This document shows, piece by piece, positions 32,858 to 40,911 of a DNA stretch of 64,000 nucleotides. Both the position numbers and the translations under genes were made by a program. The stretch's first letter is position 1. Every line of letters begins with the position of its first letter. The stretch covers positions 62,001-126,000 of the IMG/VR virus record IMGVR_UViG_3300044635_001663; one strand, given 5' to 3'. The notes below the pieces were generated by a model, which saw nothing but the letters and a program-made list of their open reading frames with translations, made no database searches and was not told the DNA's origin. This stretch comes from a virus.

Positions 32858-32900
32858 AAAGATCTCACAAAAAAACCTTTTAAAATAACGCAAGGAAAAA

Positions 32901-33461
32901 ATGGAACATTTTTATCAAAAAGTTGATGGGTGGTTCAACATGGAAAAACAATATCTAGAATTACTCAGCCATTGCCCGGATGGTGGAACTCTCGTTGAAC
33001 TAGGGGCGTGGAAAGGGAAAAGCACATGCTTCATAGCAACAGAAATTATAAAACAAAAAAGAAACCTAAAGTTTTATACGATAGACACGTTTGAAGGAAC
33101 TTCGGAACTATCAGATATTGCCGAGACGAGTGTTTACAACAAACAAGATAAGAACATACTAGACCAATTTATTAAAAATACGACCCCAGTAAAAGATAAC
33201 TTGAACTACATAATATCAAAAAGCCATGAAGCTGCCAAAGAATTTGACAACTTCTCGGTCGATTCTATATTCATAGACGCAGGACATTCCTACGAATCAG
33301 TAAAAAAAGATATAGAATGTTGGTATCCAAAAATGAAAAAAAATAGCATAATTTCCGGCCATGATTACACAGAAGGTTGGCCAGGAGTAATGAAAGCCGT
33401 AAATGAATTTTTTGGAAAACCGGATAAGGTAGAAAATAGTTGCTGGTTTAAATACTTGTAG
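32901..33461 (+). CDS. Class I SAM-dependent methyltransferase (Methyltransf_24 type)
   Basis: In 186 residues: GGTLVELGAWKGKSTCFIA (motif I), FYTIDTFEGTSEL (acidic strand), SVDSIFIDAGHSYESVKKDI (the D.GH.Y metal motif at about residue 120) and SIISGHDYTEGWPGVMKAV. This is the metal-dependent O-methyltransferase pattern common in bacterial glycan loci. It stands alone between two short gaps with its own ribosome-binding site (CAAGGAA). Confidence 0.75.
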   Translation: MEHFYQKVDGWFNMEKQYLELLSHCPDGGTLVELGAWKGKSTCFIATEIIKQKRNLKFYTIDTFEGTSELSDIAETSVYNKQDKNILDQFIKNTTPVKDNLNYIISKSHEAAKEFDNFSVDSIFIDAGHSYESVKKDIECWYPKMKKNSIISGHDYTEGWPGVMKAVNEFFGKPDKVENSCWFKYL

Positions 33462-33536
33462 CAAAAAAATACCTTCTAGAACACAACTATAGTAATTTAT
33501 ACTCGATAATAAACTACTTAACAAGGTGAGAAAAAA

Positions 33537-34277
33537 ATGAGCACTTTTAGCCAAGTTCCAAGTATCATAGGAGCTAATCAATTAGAAATAACAAAAAAAA
33601 ATCCATTGTCATATGCTCCCATTTCAAACTTATCTGTTGTGGTTGGTTTGAAAAACAGGTCCAGAGTTTTACAAACTTCCATAAATTCTTGGCTAATGAA
33701 ACCAGAAATTAAAGAAATAGTAATAGTCGATTGTTCTTCTTCTGATTTTAATTCAAAATACTTTGAATCTTTAGATAAACGAATCATAATTATAAGATCG
33801 CATGATGAAGAATACTTTAATCAGTCTAAAGTTTATAATATTGGAATTGAAAATTGTACTTATGAAAATATTCTAAAATTAGATGTCGATTACATCTTGA
33901 ATCCTTATATTGATTTGTGCGATTGGCTAAGTTTTGATTTGGAATCTGAGTTTTTTACCGGGCATTGGGGAGATGAATCGTTGGACAATTCCTTGGGGTT
34001 CTTGAAATATTTAAATGGATTTTTGTGTGCAAAAAAAGAACACATAATTAATGCCGGATTATACCAAGGAAATCAGCATGGTTATGGTTATGATGATTGT
34101 GATTTATACTCAAGACTAGAGAAATTAGGATTAAATAGACAACGACTTAAATTTGATAAAAATTTTGTACCAATTTTTCATATCCCACATGGCGACTACT
34201 TTAGGACAGAAAACTACAAAGAAAAAGATTTGTCTGTATCTTTGGAAAAAAACATGCATGAAAAAAGATCTCGCTAA
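33537..34277 (+). CDS. GT2-family glycosyltransferase
   Basis: The 246-residue product has LSVVVGLKNRSRVLQTSINS (opening strand), IVIVDCSSSD, FNQSKVYNIGIENC, LKLDVDYIL (DXD-type site at about residue 118) and a late NQHGYGYDDCDLYSRLEKLG, the acceptor-side motif of the GT7/GT2 galactosyltransferase group. The 3' end runs into a fragment of another gene (34273 onward): the last five codons lie inside the repeat shared with 23955. The C-terminus may thus have been replaced. Confidence 0.78.
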   Translation: MSTFSQVPSIIGANQLEITKKNPLSYAPISNLSVVVGLKNRSRVLQTSINSWLMKPEIKEIVIVDCSSSDFNSKYFESLDKRIIIIRSHDEEYFNQSKVYNIGIENCTYENILKLDVDYILNPYIDLCDWLSFDLESEFFTGHWGDESLDNSLGFLKYLNGFLCAKKEHIINAGLYQGNQHGYGYDDCDLYSRLEKLGLNRQRLKFDKNFVPIFHIPHGDYFRTENYKEKDLSVSLEKNMHEKRSR

Positions 34278-34375
34278 TCTGAAAGAATTTTCAGAAGAAT
34301 GTCCACAGAAAGTCTTTGAAATTATAAAAAAGCTTTTATCATGAAAATATTATCACTAAACGAAATTAAAAATAA
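34273..34375 (+). pseudogene. Seam repeat, copy B: C-terminal relic of a 23079-type gene plus S4
   Basis: Out of frame with the upstream GT2 gene, these bases encode ANLKEFSEECPQKVFEIIKK and LLS, the C-terminus of the protein at 23079, then stop and start MKILSLNEIKNK. The 103-bp match to 23955-24057 includes 58 identical bases. The rest of that gene is absent, so this is a remnant carried with a recombination border. Confidence 0.75.
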
Positions 34376-34563
34376 AAGTTTGGAAAAATGACTACGACCT
34401 TATTGATGAAACAACATTATCTGATCAAGAAATGTCCGTAGTAAAACCAAAAGAATATCATTTGTTTGAAGCATTAGAAGACACTATAGCCTATGAAATA
34501 TACTGGACAGAGTTGTCCCAGAACGATATTATAAGGGAAACTAGTGGAGGACTTAATGAATAA
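34360..34563 (+). pseudogene. Orphan C-terminal gene fragment
   Basis: A frame open from the seam repeat to a TAA encodes KVWKNDYDLIDETTLSDQEM and on to SQNDIIRETSGGLNE, about 62 codons of protein-like sequence. It has no start codon before the middle. Its left end coincides with the end of the seam repeat, and its end overlaps the start of the next gene (ATGAATAA). The parent gene is not recognisable. Confidence 0.5.
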
Positions 34564-35176
34564 AATACTATTCACCCAGTGGTTCAAAGCCACACCCGAA
34601 ATTCTAACTTACAATCTTTACTGTTTATATCAAAACCTTTCTAATGAAAGAATAGACAAACTAGTTCTATTTGTTGATAATTGCGAGTTCAACAACATTT
34701 TCAATGAAAAGTTGATTGTTGTTCCAATACAAACAAGACTTTCCTATAAAATGTGGATGGACTATGCTGATAAAGAATATCCAGAAGATATAAAAATACT
34801 ATCTAATTCTGATGTTTATTTTGATGAATCATTATCTTTTTTGGATCAAATAAATGAATGGGAAAATAGATTATATGTATTAACAAGAAAAGACTTAACA
34901 AAAGATGGCAATATAATTCCATCTGGAGGTACTTATAACCCAAATAACACAAGACAAATTAATCCGGAGATTTGTCAAGATGCTTGGATTTATAAACATA
35001 CTAATATTGAATTCAATAAAGATTGGAATTTAGGAGTAATGAATTGCGAAAATCATTTTAGAGAATTAGCTAAACAGTCTGGTATTATGGCAATAAATTT
35101 ATTTGAAAAAATAAGACTTGTTCATGTTGACTGGAGAACAGATAAAACGTATAGTCAAGTCCCATATACTACTTAA
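34556..35176 (+). CDS. GT-A-like glycosyltransferase
   Basis: I start at the ATG six bases after GGAGG; an in-frame GTG four codons upstream overlaps this site. The 206-residue product has ILFTQWFKATPEILTYNLYC, a strand IKILSNSDVYFDESLSFLDQ with the SDVYFD metal-type motif at about residue 90, and PEICQDAWIYKH, found in a group of GT-A-like proteins of large phages and bacteria. Donor and acceptor are unknown. Confidence 0.5.
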   Translation: MNKILFTQWFKATPEILTYNLYCLYQNLSNERIDKLVLFVDNCEFNNIFNEKLIVVPIQTRLSYKMWMDYADKEYPEDIKILSNSDVYFDESLSFLDQINEWENRLYVLTRKDLTKDGNIIPSGGTYNPNNTRQINPEICQDAWIYKHTNIEFNKDWNLGVMNCENHFRELAKQSGIMAINLFEKIRLVHVDWRTDKTYSQVPYTT

Positions 35177-35216
35177 GTATTAATGCAAAACAAACTGAGT
35201 CACAGCTAGAAACGAT

Positions 35217-36041
35217 ATGAAAAAAACACAAAATATAGCAATAGTTCGATCCACTTATTATGATAGATCAGCCATGCTGCAATTATCTCTTGAATATCAA
35301 AACAACTCAGAAAATTCTGATAAATTCCAGACTTATGTTTTTGTTGACCCCCACCCAATACATGGATATTCAGTAGACTACGACAAAGTCATAACAGACA
35401 AATATATTCGTATCAATTGGCCAAGAAACTCTGGTAAATATAGCTGGTACGATTCTGTAAAATTTACTTTTGATAATACGGATTATGATTATGTAATAAG
35501 TATAGAAGACGACATTTTAATCAGTAAAGACTATTTAATGCTGTGTGAGCAATTATGTCAAGACAGAGCACTAGACAAAGATGATATACTATACTTCCAC
35601 ATAGGAGCATGGGAAAAACCAAAAGGAAATCCTAATAAAATAATTCGTTCAGCAACATCAATACGATCCTGTTTAATTAGTAGGTTTAAGTTTATAAAAT
35701 ATGTCAAGCCATATTACGATTCTATAAAAGAGATTGACGGCCTAGATTTAGATTTAAAAAATATATTAGTCAAAAATAATATGACTACAATAGCCCCAGA
35801 AACCAACCGGCATGGTCACATAGGAATATATGGATGGAGTGCAAACCATATTCATGGTGATAATAGGGGACAAAGCTCATTGTTTGATAAACCCTTAACT
35901 CATGAAGAACTATATTCTTTATTAAAAGAAAACTGTTTGTCTGGAACTAAACTTCTTGAATTAAACCAAAATAAGAGTCTAAATTATTTCTGGGATTTTG
36001 ATCCAAATATTTTTTTTGATAAAATAGAATATCGTATATAA
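35217..36041 (+). CDS. GT-A-fold glycosyltransferase
   Basis: The 274-residue product opens with IAIVRSTYYDRSAMLQLSLE, has YVFVDPHP, a strand ending DYVISIEDDILISKDYL (the EDD metal site at about residue 100) and an acceptor region IGIYGWSANHIHGDNRGQS. This resembles GNT-I-like enzymes such as the one at 353. A sugar-transfer role is likely; specificity cannot be read. Confidence 0.6.
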   Translation: MKKTQNIAIVRSTYYDRSAMLQLSLEYQNNSENSDKFQTYVFVDPHPIHGYSVDYDKVITDKYIRINWPRNSGKYSWYDSVKFTFDNTDYDYVISIEDDILISKDYLMLCEQLCQDRALDKDDILYFHIGAWEKPKGNPNKIIRSATSIRSCLISRFKFIKYVKPYYDSIKEIDGLDLDLKNILVKNNMTTIAPETNRHGHIGIYGWSANHIHGDNRGQSSLFDKPLTHEELYSLLKENCLSGTKLLELNQNKSLNYFWDFDPNIFFDKIEYRI

Positions 36042-36077
36042 AAACTTACTATCATATTTAGAAGAGCACCATACATT

Positions 36078-36764
36078 ATGTTCAAGTATTTAGTATTAAA
36101 TCATATACCAAGATGTGGTGGATCAAGTTTAAAGAAAAGTATATATGACGGAATAAAAGATAATGTTTACTTTCAACAAGCTCCAGCTTATATATCAGAG
36201 CATACACATTCAAATATTTGTTTATATGAAAAACCCCACCTAATAGAAGCTATCCATACAGACACTCTTCTTTTCGTAGACCATAGTCCAACTTTTTTTA
36301 TTGAGAATAGTTTTAAATTACCTATAGAAGATACTTATAGAATACTTACTCTTAGAAACCCAATATCAAGAATAATTAGTCATATTCATTTTTTTTACAA
36401 TATACACATTAATAATATAGCTGAAGACGTATTAATAAATTACCTAGAACAATTTGGTAATTTAACAATAGATTACTTAACTAAATGTAAATTTTTAGAT
36501 ATTTCATTAGAACAAAAATATAAAGAAGCAAAAAAAATAATTAATGATTATCAATTCTGTTTTCAAGTTGAAAAACAAAAACTATGTGAAATTTTTAATT
36601 CTTCAAATCCTTTTGAATTGCATATACCTAATTATCACATAAATCGATCTACTATTGATAATATTATAGAAATTGAAATTAGCCCAAAAATAAAAAATAT
36701 TATATACAGCACAATCAAACTAGAAATTAAATTATTAGAAAAATATTATGAAATGGATCTCTAA
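36078..36764 (+). CDS. Sulfotransferase-family protein
   Basis: The 228-residue protein shows both PAPS-binding motifs: the 5'-phosphosulfate loop LNHIPRCGGSSLKKSI at the start (family HipKtaGtsl) and the 3'-phosphate motif RILTLRNPISRIISHIHFFY at about residue 90 (R...S with RnP..R). This is the Sulfotransfer_2 pattern of carbohydrate sulfotransferases. It would put sulfate on a sugar, if the cell makes PAPS. Its stop overlaps the start of the large glycosyltransferase. Confidence 0.78.
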   Translation: MFKYLVLNHIPRCGGSSLKKSIYDGIKDNVYFQQAPAYISEHTHSNICLYEKPHLIEAIHTDTLLFVDHSPTFFIENSFKLPIEDTYRILTLRNPISRIISHIHFFYNIHINNIAEDVLINYLEQFGNLTIDYLTKCKFLDISLEQKYKEAKKIINDYQFCFQVEKQKLCEIFNSSNPFELHIPNYHINRSTIDNIIEIEISPKIKNIIYSTIKLEIKLLEKYYEMDL

Positions 36765-38895
36765 TGAATATACAAAACAATTAGTTGAAAACAACAAACA
36801 TCTCATTCCCGAAGATTTTGACCCCATGATCTATACATCAATGCATCCTGATCTTATTCAGTGTGAGGTAAACACCAGTCAAAAGGCCACAGAGCACTAC
36901 CTGATGTTCGGAATAGGCGAAGGTAGAAACTATAAACAAATTATGATTGAAAACCTAGACACAATAAACATAAAGGTTCCTGAATTTTGGAATAATGGTA
37001 AAAATTTATTGTATTTTTCTCCTATGGCTCCCGATTTTGATTGTAGTAGTGGAGGTAATAGATTGTTACAGATTCTGAAGATTTTAAAACTTGATTTCGA
37101 ATATAACGTATGGTTTTTATGTAACGGTTATAATAATCGCAAATATATAGAAATAGTAAAAGAATTAAATATACCAGTTTTTGTACCAAATATACACAAA
37201 GGAATATACTTAAATAAGTACTTGCAAGAAGCAGCTGATAATAAAATAATTTTTGATAATGCAATTTTTTCGTGGTACGATATAGGAAACCAGTACATAG
37301 ATATTGTTAAATCATTATTTCCTAGTATTAAAATTTTAGTAGACAGCGTGGATGTTCACTGGGTAAGAGAACAAAGAGGTAAAAATTCTGGGCAATTATT
37401 AATGACCCAAAATAATATAGAAGATAGGAAAAATATAGAAAAAAATGTATACTCAAAAGCTAACACAATATTCGCCATAACAGAGGACGATAAAAAACAT
37501 ATTCAAAAAGAACTAGGTTACGGATACAATATTAAAATACTAAGCAATATACATGATAGTAAAAATATTAAATTAGGAAAACACATAATTTTTATAGGTA
37601 ATTATAATCACGGCCCAAATGTCGAAGCGGTTAAAAAGACTATTAATATTTATACAAAATTTCAGAAAACTAAAACATATCATTCTTTAAAAAACAAACC
37701 CTGCCTGTTGATAGCTGGTCCGTATTTAGATGAATCAATTCAACAAAAGATCCAGAATATTCCAGAAATACAATATCTTGGACAAGTAGATAATCTTAAT
37801 GATTTATATAAAAAATCTTGTTTAATGATTGCTCCATTGTTTTGGGGAGCAGGTATTAAAGGGAAAATTTGTGATGCTGGAATGTGTGGGGTGCCTATAC
37901 TTACTTCTGATATAGGAAATGAAGGAATAAAATTTGCCCATAGACAAAATGCATTAATAACAAATTCAGAAGAAGGTTTTATAGAAGAGCTAGAATACTT
38001 CTTCTCTTTATCTCTAAAAGAAAAGGTTAATCTGGGCAGATCGGCACAAAAACATTTATCACAAATAGTATCTAGAACATCAGCAACTAATATTCTTAAG
38101 CATTCATTACAAGATAAACATATAATTATTAGTATAGTAACTTACAATCAACCAGAAAAATTAGAAAAATGTCTTGAGACCATATTAGAAAAAACAAAAT
38201 ATTCAAATTATAATATAGTTATTACAGATAATGGGATTCAAGACCAATCGGAATACATAAAAAATAAATTCAATACAGATAAAATAATATACATAAAAAA
38301 TAACACCAATGAGTATTTTATCATACCAAACAATAAAATTATTAATGATACAAAATATCAATCTTCTGATATATTATTAATTAATGATGATATAGAAATT
38401 TTAGATAATTATTGGTTAAATTATTTATACTCTAGTGCATATAGTGCTGACTACATTGCTGCTGCTGGAGGAAAAACATTATATCCAAATGGTAAGCTAG
38501 CAGAAGCTGGGGCAGAGCTATATTCTGATGGTACTGGCAGAAATAAGGGAAGGCATCAAGATGCTGATGATCCTCAATTTAATATCCCACACTATACTGG
38601 ATATTGCTCTGGATGCTTATTATATATGAGAAGAGACGCCATAGATAAACTTGGTCCACTAAGCGAGCAGCTTGATAAAATGTATTATGAAGATAGCGAG
38701 TGGCAATATCGAGCACATATTAACGGATTAAAAACCATATATGAACCAAGATGTGTTGCTATTCACGACGAAGGATCTTCTAGCGGAACAGACATAACAA
38801 AAGGAATGAAAAAATATCAAGAAATTAATAGGGTACAATTCTTAAAATTAATGAGAGATAAAACTAATCTTAAGATAGAAACATTTAATGAATAA
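36748..38895 (+). CDS. Large multidomain glycosyltransferase (LNPDL-type module + GT4 + GT2)
   Basis: Three parts can be seen in 715 residues. Residues 8-55 (KHLIPEDFDPMIYTSMHPDL to YLMFGIGEGRNYK) repeat the module of the small protein at 18968. Residues about 75-445 form a GT-B/GT4 domain with LLYFSPMAPDFDCSSGGNR, KHIIFIGNYNHGPNVEAVKK and PLFWGAGIKGKICDAGMCGV. Residues about 455-710 form a GT2 domain with IISIVTYNQPEKLEKCLETI, ILLINDDIEILD and a late YYEDSEWQYRAHINGLKTIY. It may add two successive sugars, as in other two-domain polysaccharide polymerases. Confidence 0.8.
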   Translation: MKWISNEYTKQLVENNKHLIPEDFDPMIYTSMHPDLIQCEVNTSQKATEHYLMFGIGEGRNYKQIMIENLDTINIKVPEFWNNGKNLLYFSPMAPDFDCSSGGNRLLQILKILKLDFEYNVWFLCNGYNNRKYIEIVKELNIPVFVPNIHKGIYLNKYLQEAADNKIIFDNAIFSWYDIGNQYIDIVKSLFPSIKILVDSVDVHWVREQRGKNSGQLLMTQNNIEDRKNIEKNVYSKANTIFAITEDDKKHIQKELGYGYNIKILSNIHDSKNIKLGKHIIFIGNYNHGPNVEAVKKTINIYTKFQKTKTYHSLKNKPCLLIAGPYLDESIQQKIQNIPEIQYLGQVDNLNDLYKKSCLMIAPLFWGAGIKGKICDAGMCGVPILTSDIGNEGIKFAHRQNALITNSEEGFIEELEYFFSLSLKEKVNLGRSAQKHLSQIVSRTSATNILKHSLQDKHIIISIVTYNQPEKLEKCLETILEKTKYSNYNIVITDNGIQDQSEYIKNKFNTDKIIYIKNNTNEYFIIPNNKIINDTKYQSSDILLINDDIEILDNYWLNYLYSSAYSADYIAAAGGKTLYPNGKLAEAGAELYSDGTGRNKGRHQDADDPQFNIPHYTGYCSGCLLYMRRDAIDKLGPLSEQLDKMYYEDSEWQYRAHINGLKTIYEPRCVAIHDEGSSSGTDITKGMKKYQEINRVQFLKLMRDKTNLKIETFNE

Positions 38896-40186
38896 TTTAG
38901 CAATTTTGACTACAATTTATAATCATCAAAATTCACCATTAGTTATTGAAAATTTTCATAAATTTGTTGCTTTTATTGATGGATGTGGTCTAGGTAATCA
39001 TTTATATATTTGTGAGATAATACCAGAGAATACAACCTCTAATCTCGATACCAATACTGGTACAATTTTTACTATCCATAACAATAGTCCCCTGTGGCAT
39101 AAAGAATCTGCTATAAATTTTTTGCTGAAAGAAATACCAAGACTATACGAATATATTGTTGTAGCAGATAGTGACATTATTTTAAATAATAATAATTGGC
39201 ACTATAAAACTTGTAATTTATTAAAAAATCATATTATGGTTCAATGTTTCGAAACAATTAAATATATTGGACCAGATGGTTTAGGTATGGATAGATATTA
39301 TGAAAGTACTGTAAAATTCTCAACTTTAAACAATCATATAAATGATGGTAATCCTGGAGGATTTATAGCATATAGAAAAAACTATTTATCCTATGTTGGG
39401 GGTTTATTTGATAAATGTTTGGTTGGTGGAGGAGATACTATAAATATAGTACCTTTTTTTATTGATAGTCACTATATTTCTATGAATATTTTTGATAGGG
39501 TTTTTTCTGATCACAAAGTCCAAATATTAGATTATATAGAAAAAAGCAAACAATTCATCTCTGCAACCAACTACAAAAAAACAGCATACATAGAAAATTG
39601 TCATGCAACTCATCAATATCATGGAATGATTCATAACAGAAACTATCATAGCAGATACGGCTTAATCAATACATTAAATTCTCAAAATTATATTGAACAA
39701 AACAATTTAGGATTTTATTCATTTACTAATAAACTCTTGTCAAACTATGATTTATCAAAAGATATTAAGGGATTTTTTGATAATAGATCTACTTCTTATT
39801 CTGATACTAAACCTATAATTTATAATTCTAATAAATATACTAGTGACAATAATAATAGTATCCTTTGGTTATCTGGCAATAATTGTCTTAACTTTAGAAA
39901 TATTAATAAAGCTAAAATCAGTTTTAAAAAACCTTATAAAATTCAATATATCAATATCAATATTAATGGATCTAATATAGACACAAATAACTTGTTGCTA
40001 GACGGGCATATGGTTATAGAAATATTAGAACCAATAAATATGATCATTGATTCAGACTACATTATCCCCCAGCGACTGTCTATGGGAACAGACATAAGGG
40101 AATTATCTATATACATCGACAATATACAAATTACTTCTGCTGACAAACCAGATTACTATGAATACCCTCTGACAGATGTAATATAA
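38888..40186 (+). CDS. GT2-like glycosyltransferase with C-terminal extension
   Basis: The first 250 residues look like a GT-A enzyme: LAILTTIYNHQNSPLVIENF, NNSPLWHKESAINFLL, YIVVADSDIILNNNNW (the DSD site at about residue 95), and GFIAYRKNYLSYVGGLFDK. The remaining 180 residues form an extension of beta-like sequence with SILWLSGNNCLNFRNINK and ILEPINMIIDSD that I cannot assign. It begins inside the last codons of the large glycosyltransferase and is the last gene of the island. Confidence 0.55.
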   Translation: MNNLAILTTIYNHQNSPLVIENFHKFVAFIDGCGLGNHLYICEIIPENTTSNLDTNTGTIFTIHNNSPLWHKESAINFLLKEIPRLYEYIVVADSDIILNNNNWHYKTCNLLKNHIMVQCFETIKYIGPDGLGMDRYYESTVKFSTLNNHINDGNPGGFIAYRKNYLSYVGGLFDKCLVGGGDTINIVPFFIDSHYISMNIFDRVFSDHKVQILDYIEKSKQFISATNYKKTAYIENCHATHQYHGMIHNRNYHSRYGLINTLNSQNYIEQNNLGFYSFTNKLLSNYDLSKDIKGFFDNRSTSYSDTKPIIYNSNKYTSDNNNSILWLSGNNCLNFRNINKAKISFKKPYKIQYINININGSNIDTNNLLLDGHMVIEILEPINMIIDSDYIIPQRLSMGTDIRELSIYIDNIQITSADKPDYYEYPLTDVI

Positions 40187-40238
40187 TAAACAAGAATTTT
40201 TAGAACATCCGGTTGCTATTCCGACACAGAAACGTATA

Positions 40239-40790
40239 ATGAATCACCTGGACACATCGAAGATTCAACAACCTGTCCCAAATCAATATGAGATTTTGGA
40301 AATAAAATTCTTAAACGGAACAAACATGAGACCGAGCTGGGCAAATTATTTTTTAGGACTTGCAAAAGTTGTTTCCCAAAGAAGCCACGACATACATACC
40401 CAACACGGATGTATAATAACAGATCAAAACAACAGAATTCTCGGTGTCGGATATAATGGTTATCCAAGAGGATTGGACGACACCAATCTACCTAAAAGCC
40501 GTCCTGAAAAATACCCATGGATGATTCATGCTGAAAGAAATGCTTTGAGTAATTGTGTTGTAAGACCTGATAAGGGAATAGCTTATGTCACAGGACAGTC
40601 CTGCAATGATTGCATAATGGCTTTATGGCAAGAAGGAGTGACTGAAGTATTTATGACAGATACTCACGGTACACATTTATTTGACGAACATCAACAAAAA
40701 ATATTTGATACATTTTCAAAAATGAGTGGTATAAAAATTCATAAAATTCAACCAGATCTTTCTTGGTTGTCTAGTGTCTGTGGTGTATGA
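40239..40790 (+). CDS. dCMP deaminase
   Basis: The zinc and catalytic site is complete: MIHAERNAL (HAE) and SCNDCIMALWQ (SC..C, about residue 125). LAKVVSQRSHDIHTQHGCII and GVGYNGYPRG are family signatures of deoxycytidylate deaminase. It turns dCMP into dUMP for dTMP synthesis. The annotated ATG has a poor ribosome-binding site; an internal ATG at 40326 (MRPSWANYF) is a good alternative and gives the usual length. It starts the nucleotide and replication block. Confidence 0.88.
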   Translation: MNHLDTSKIQQPVPNQYEILEIKFLNGTNMRPSWANYFLGLAKVVSQRSHDIHTQHGCIITDQNNRILGVGYNGYPRGLDDTNLPKSRPEKYPWMIHAERNALSNCVVRPDKGIAYVTGQSCNDCIMALWQEGVTEVFMTDTHGTHLFDEHQQKIFDTFSKMSGIKIHKIQPDLSWLSSVCGV

Positions 40791-40802
40791 TGATATCATC
40801 AT
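40787..40802. promoter_or_regulatory. Perfect 16-bp palindrome overlapping the dCMP deaminase stop codon
   Basis: ATGATGATATCATCAT is its own reverse complement. It lies at the start of the 121-base gap before the ribonucleotide reductase gene. A T-run does not follow, so it is a better candidate for an operator than for an intrinsic terminator. The rest of the gap holds the TAGGAGA ribosome-binding site. Confidence 0.4.
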
Positions 40803-40911
40803 TAAAAATATCATTATAGACATAATAGTAAATAAACTTTATGATTAATTATTGCACAGGGTTTTTTCTTTCTGTGTTTCTATCGGACAAATCATATTAA
40901 TAGGAGATCTT

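Noticed and set aside
34153-34344. Functional 63-residue gene overlapping the end of the GT2 gene
   Set aside because: Its C-terminal half is the copied end of the protein at 23079 and its first half is the shadow frame of the GT2 gene, so it is a recombination artefact.
40852-40911. Upstream start of the ribonucleotide reductase
   Set aside because: The extension is T-rich non-coding-like sequence; TAGGAGA precedes the ATG at 40912.
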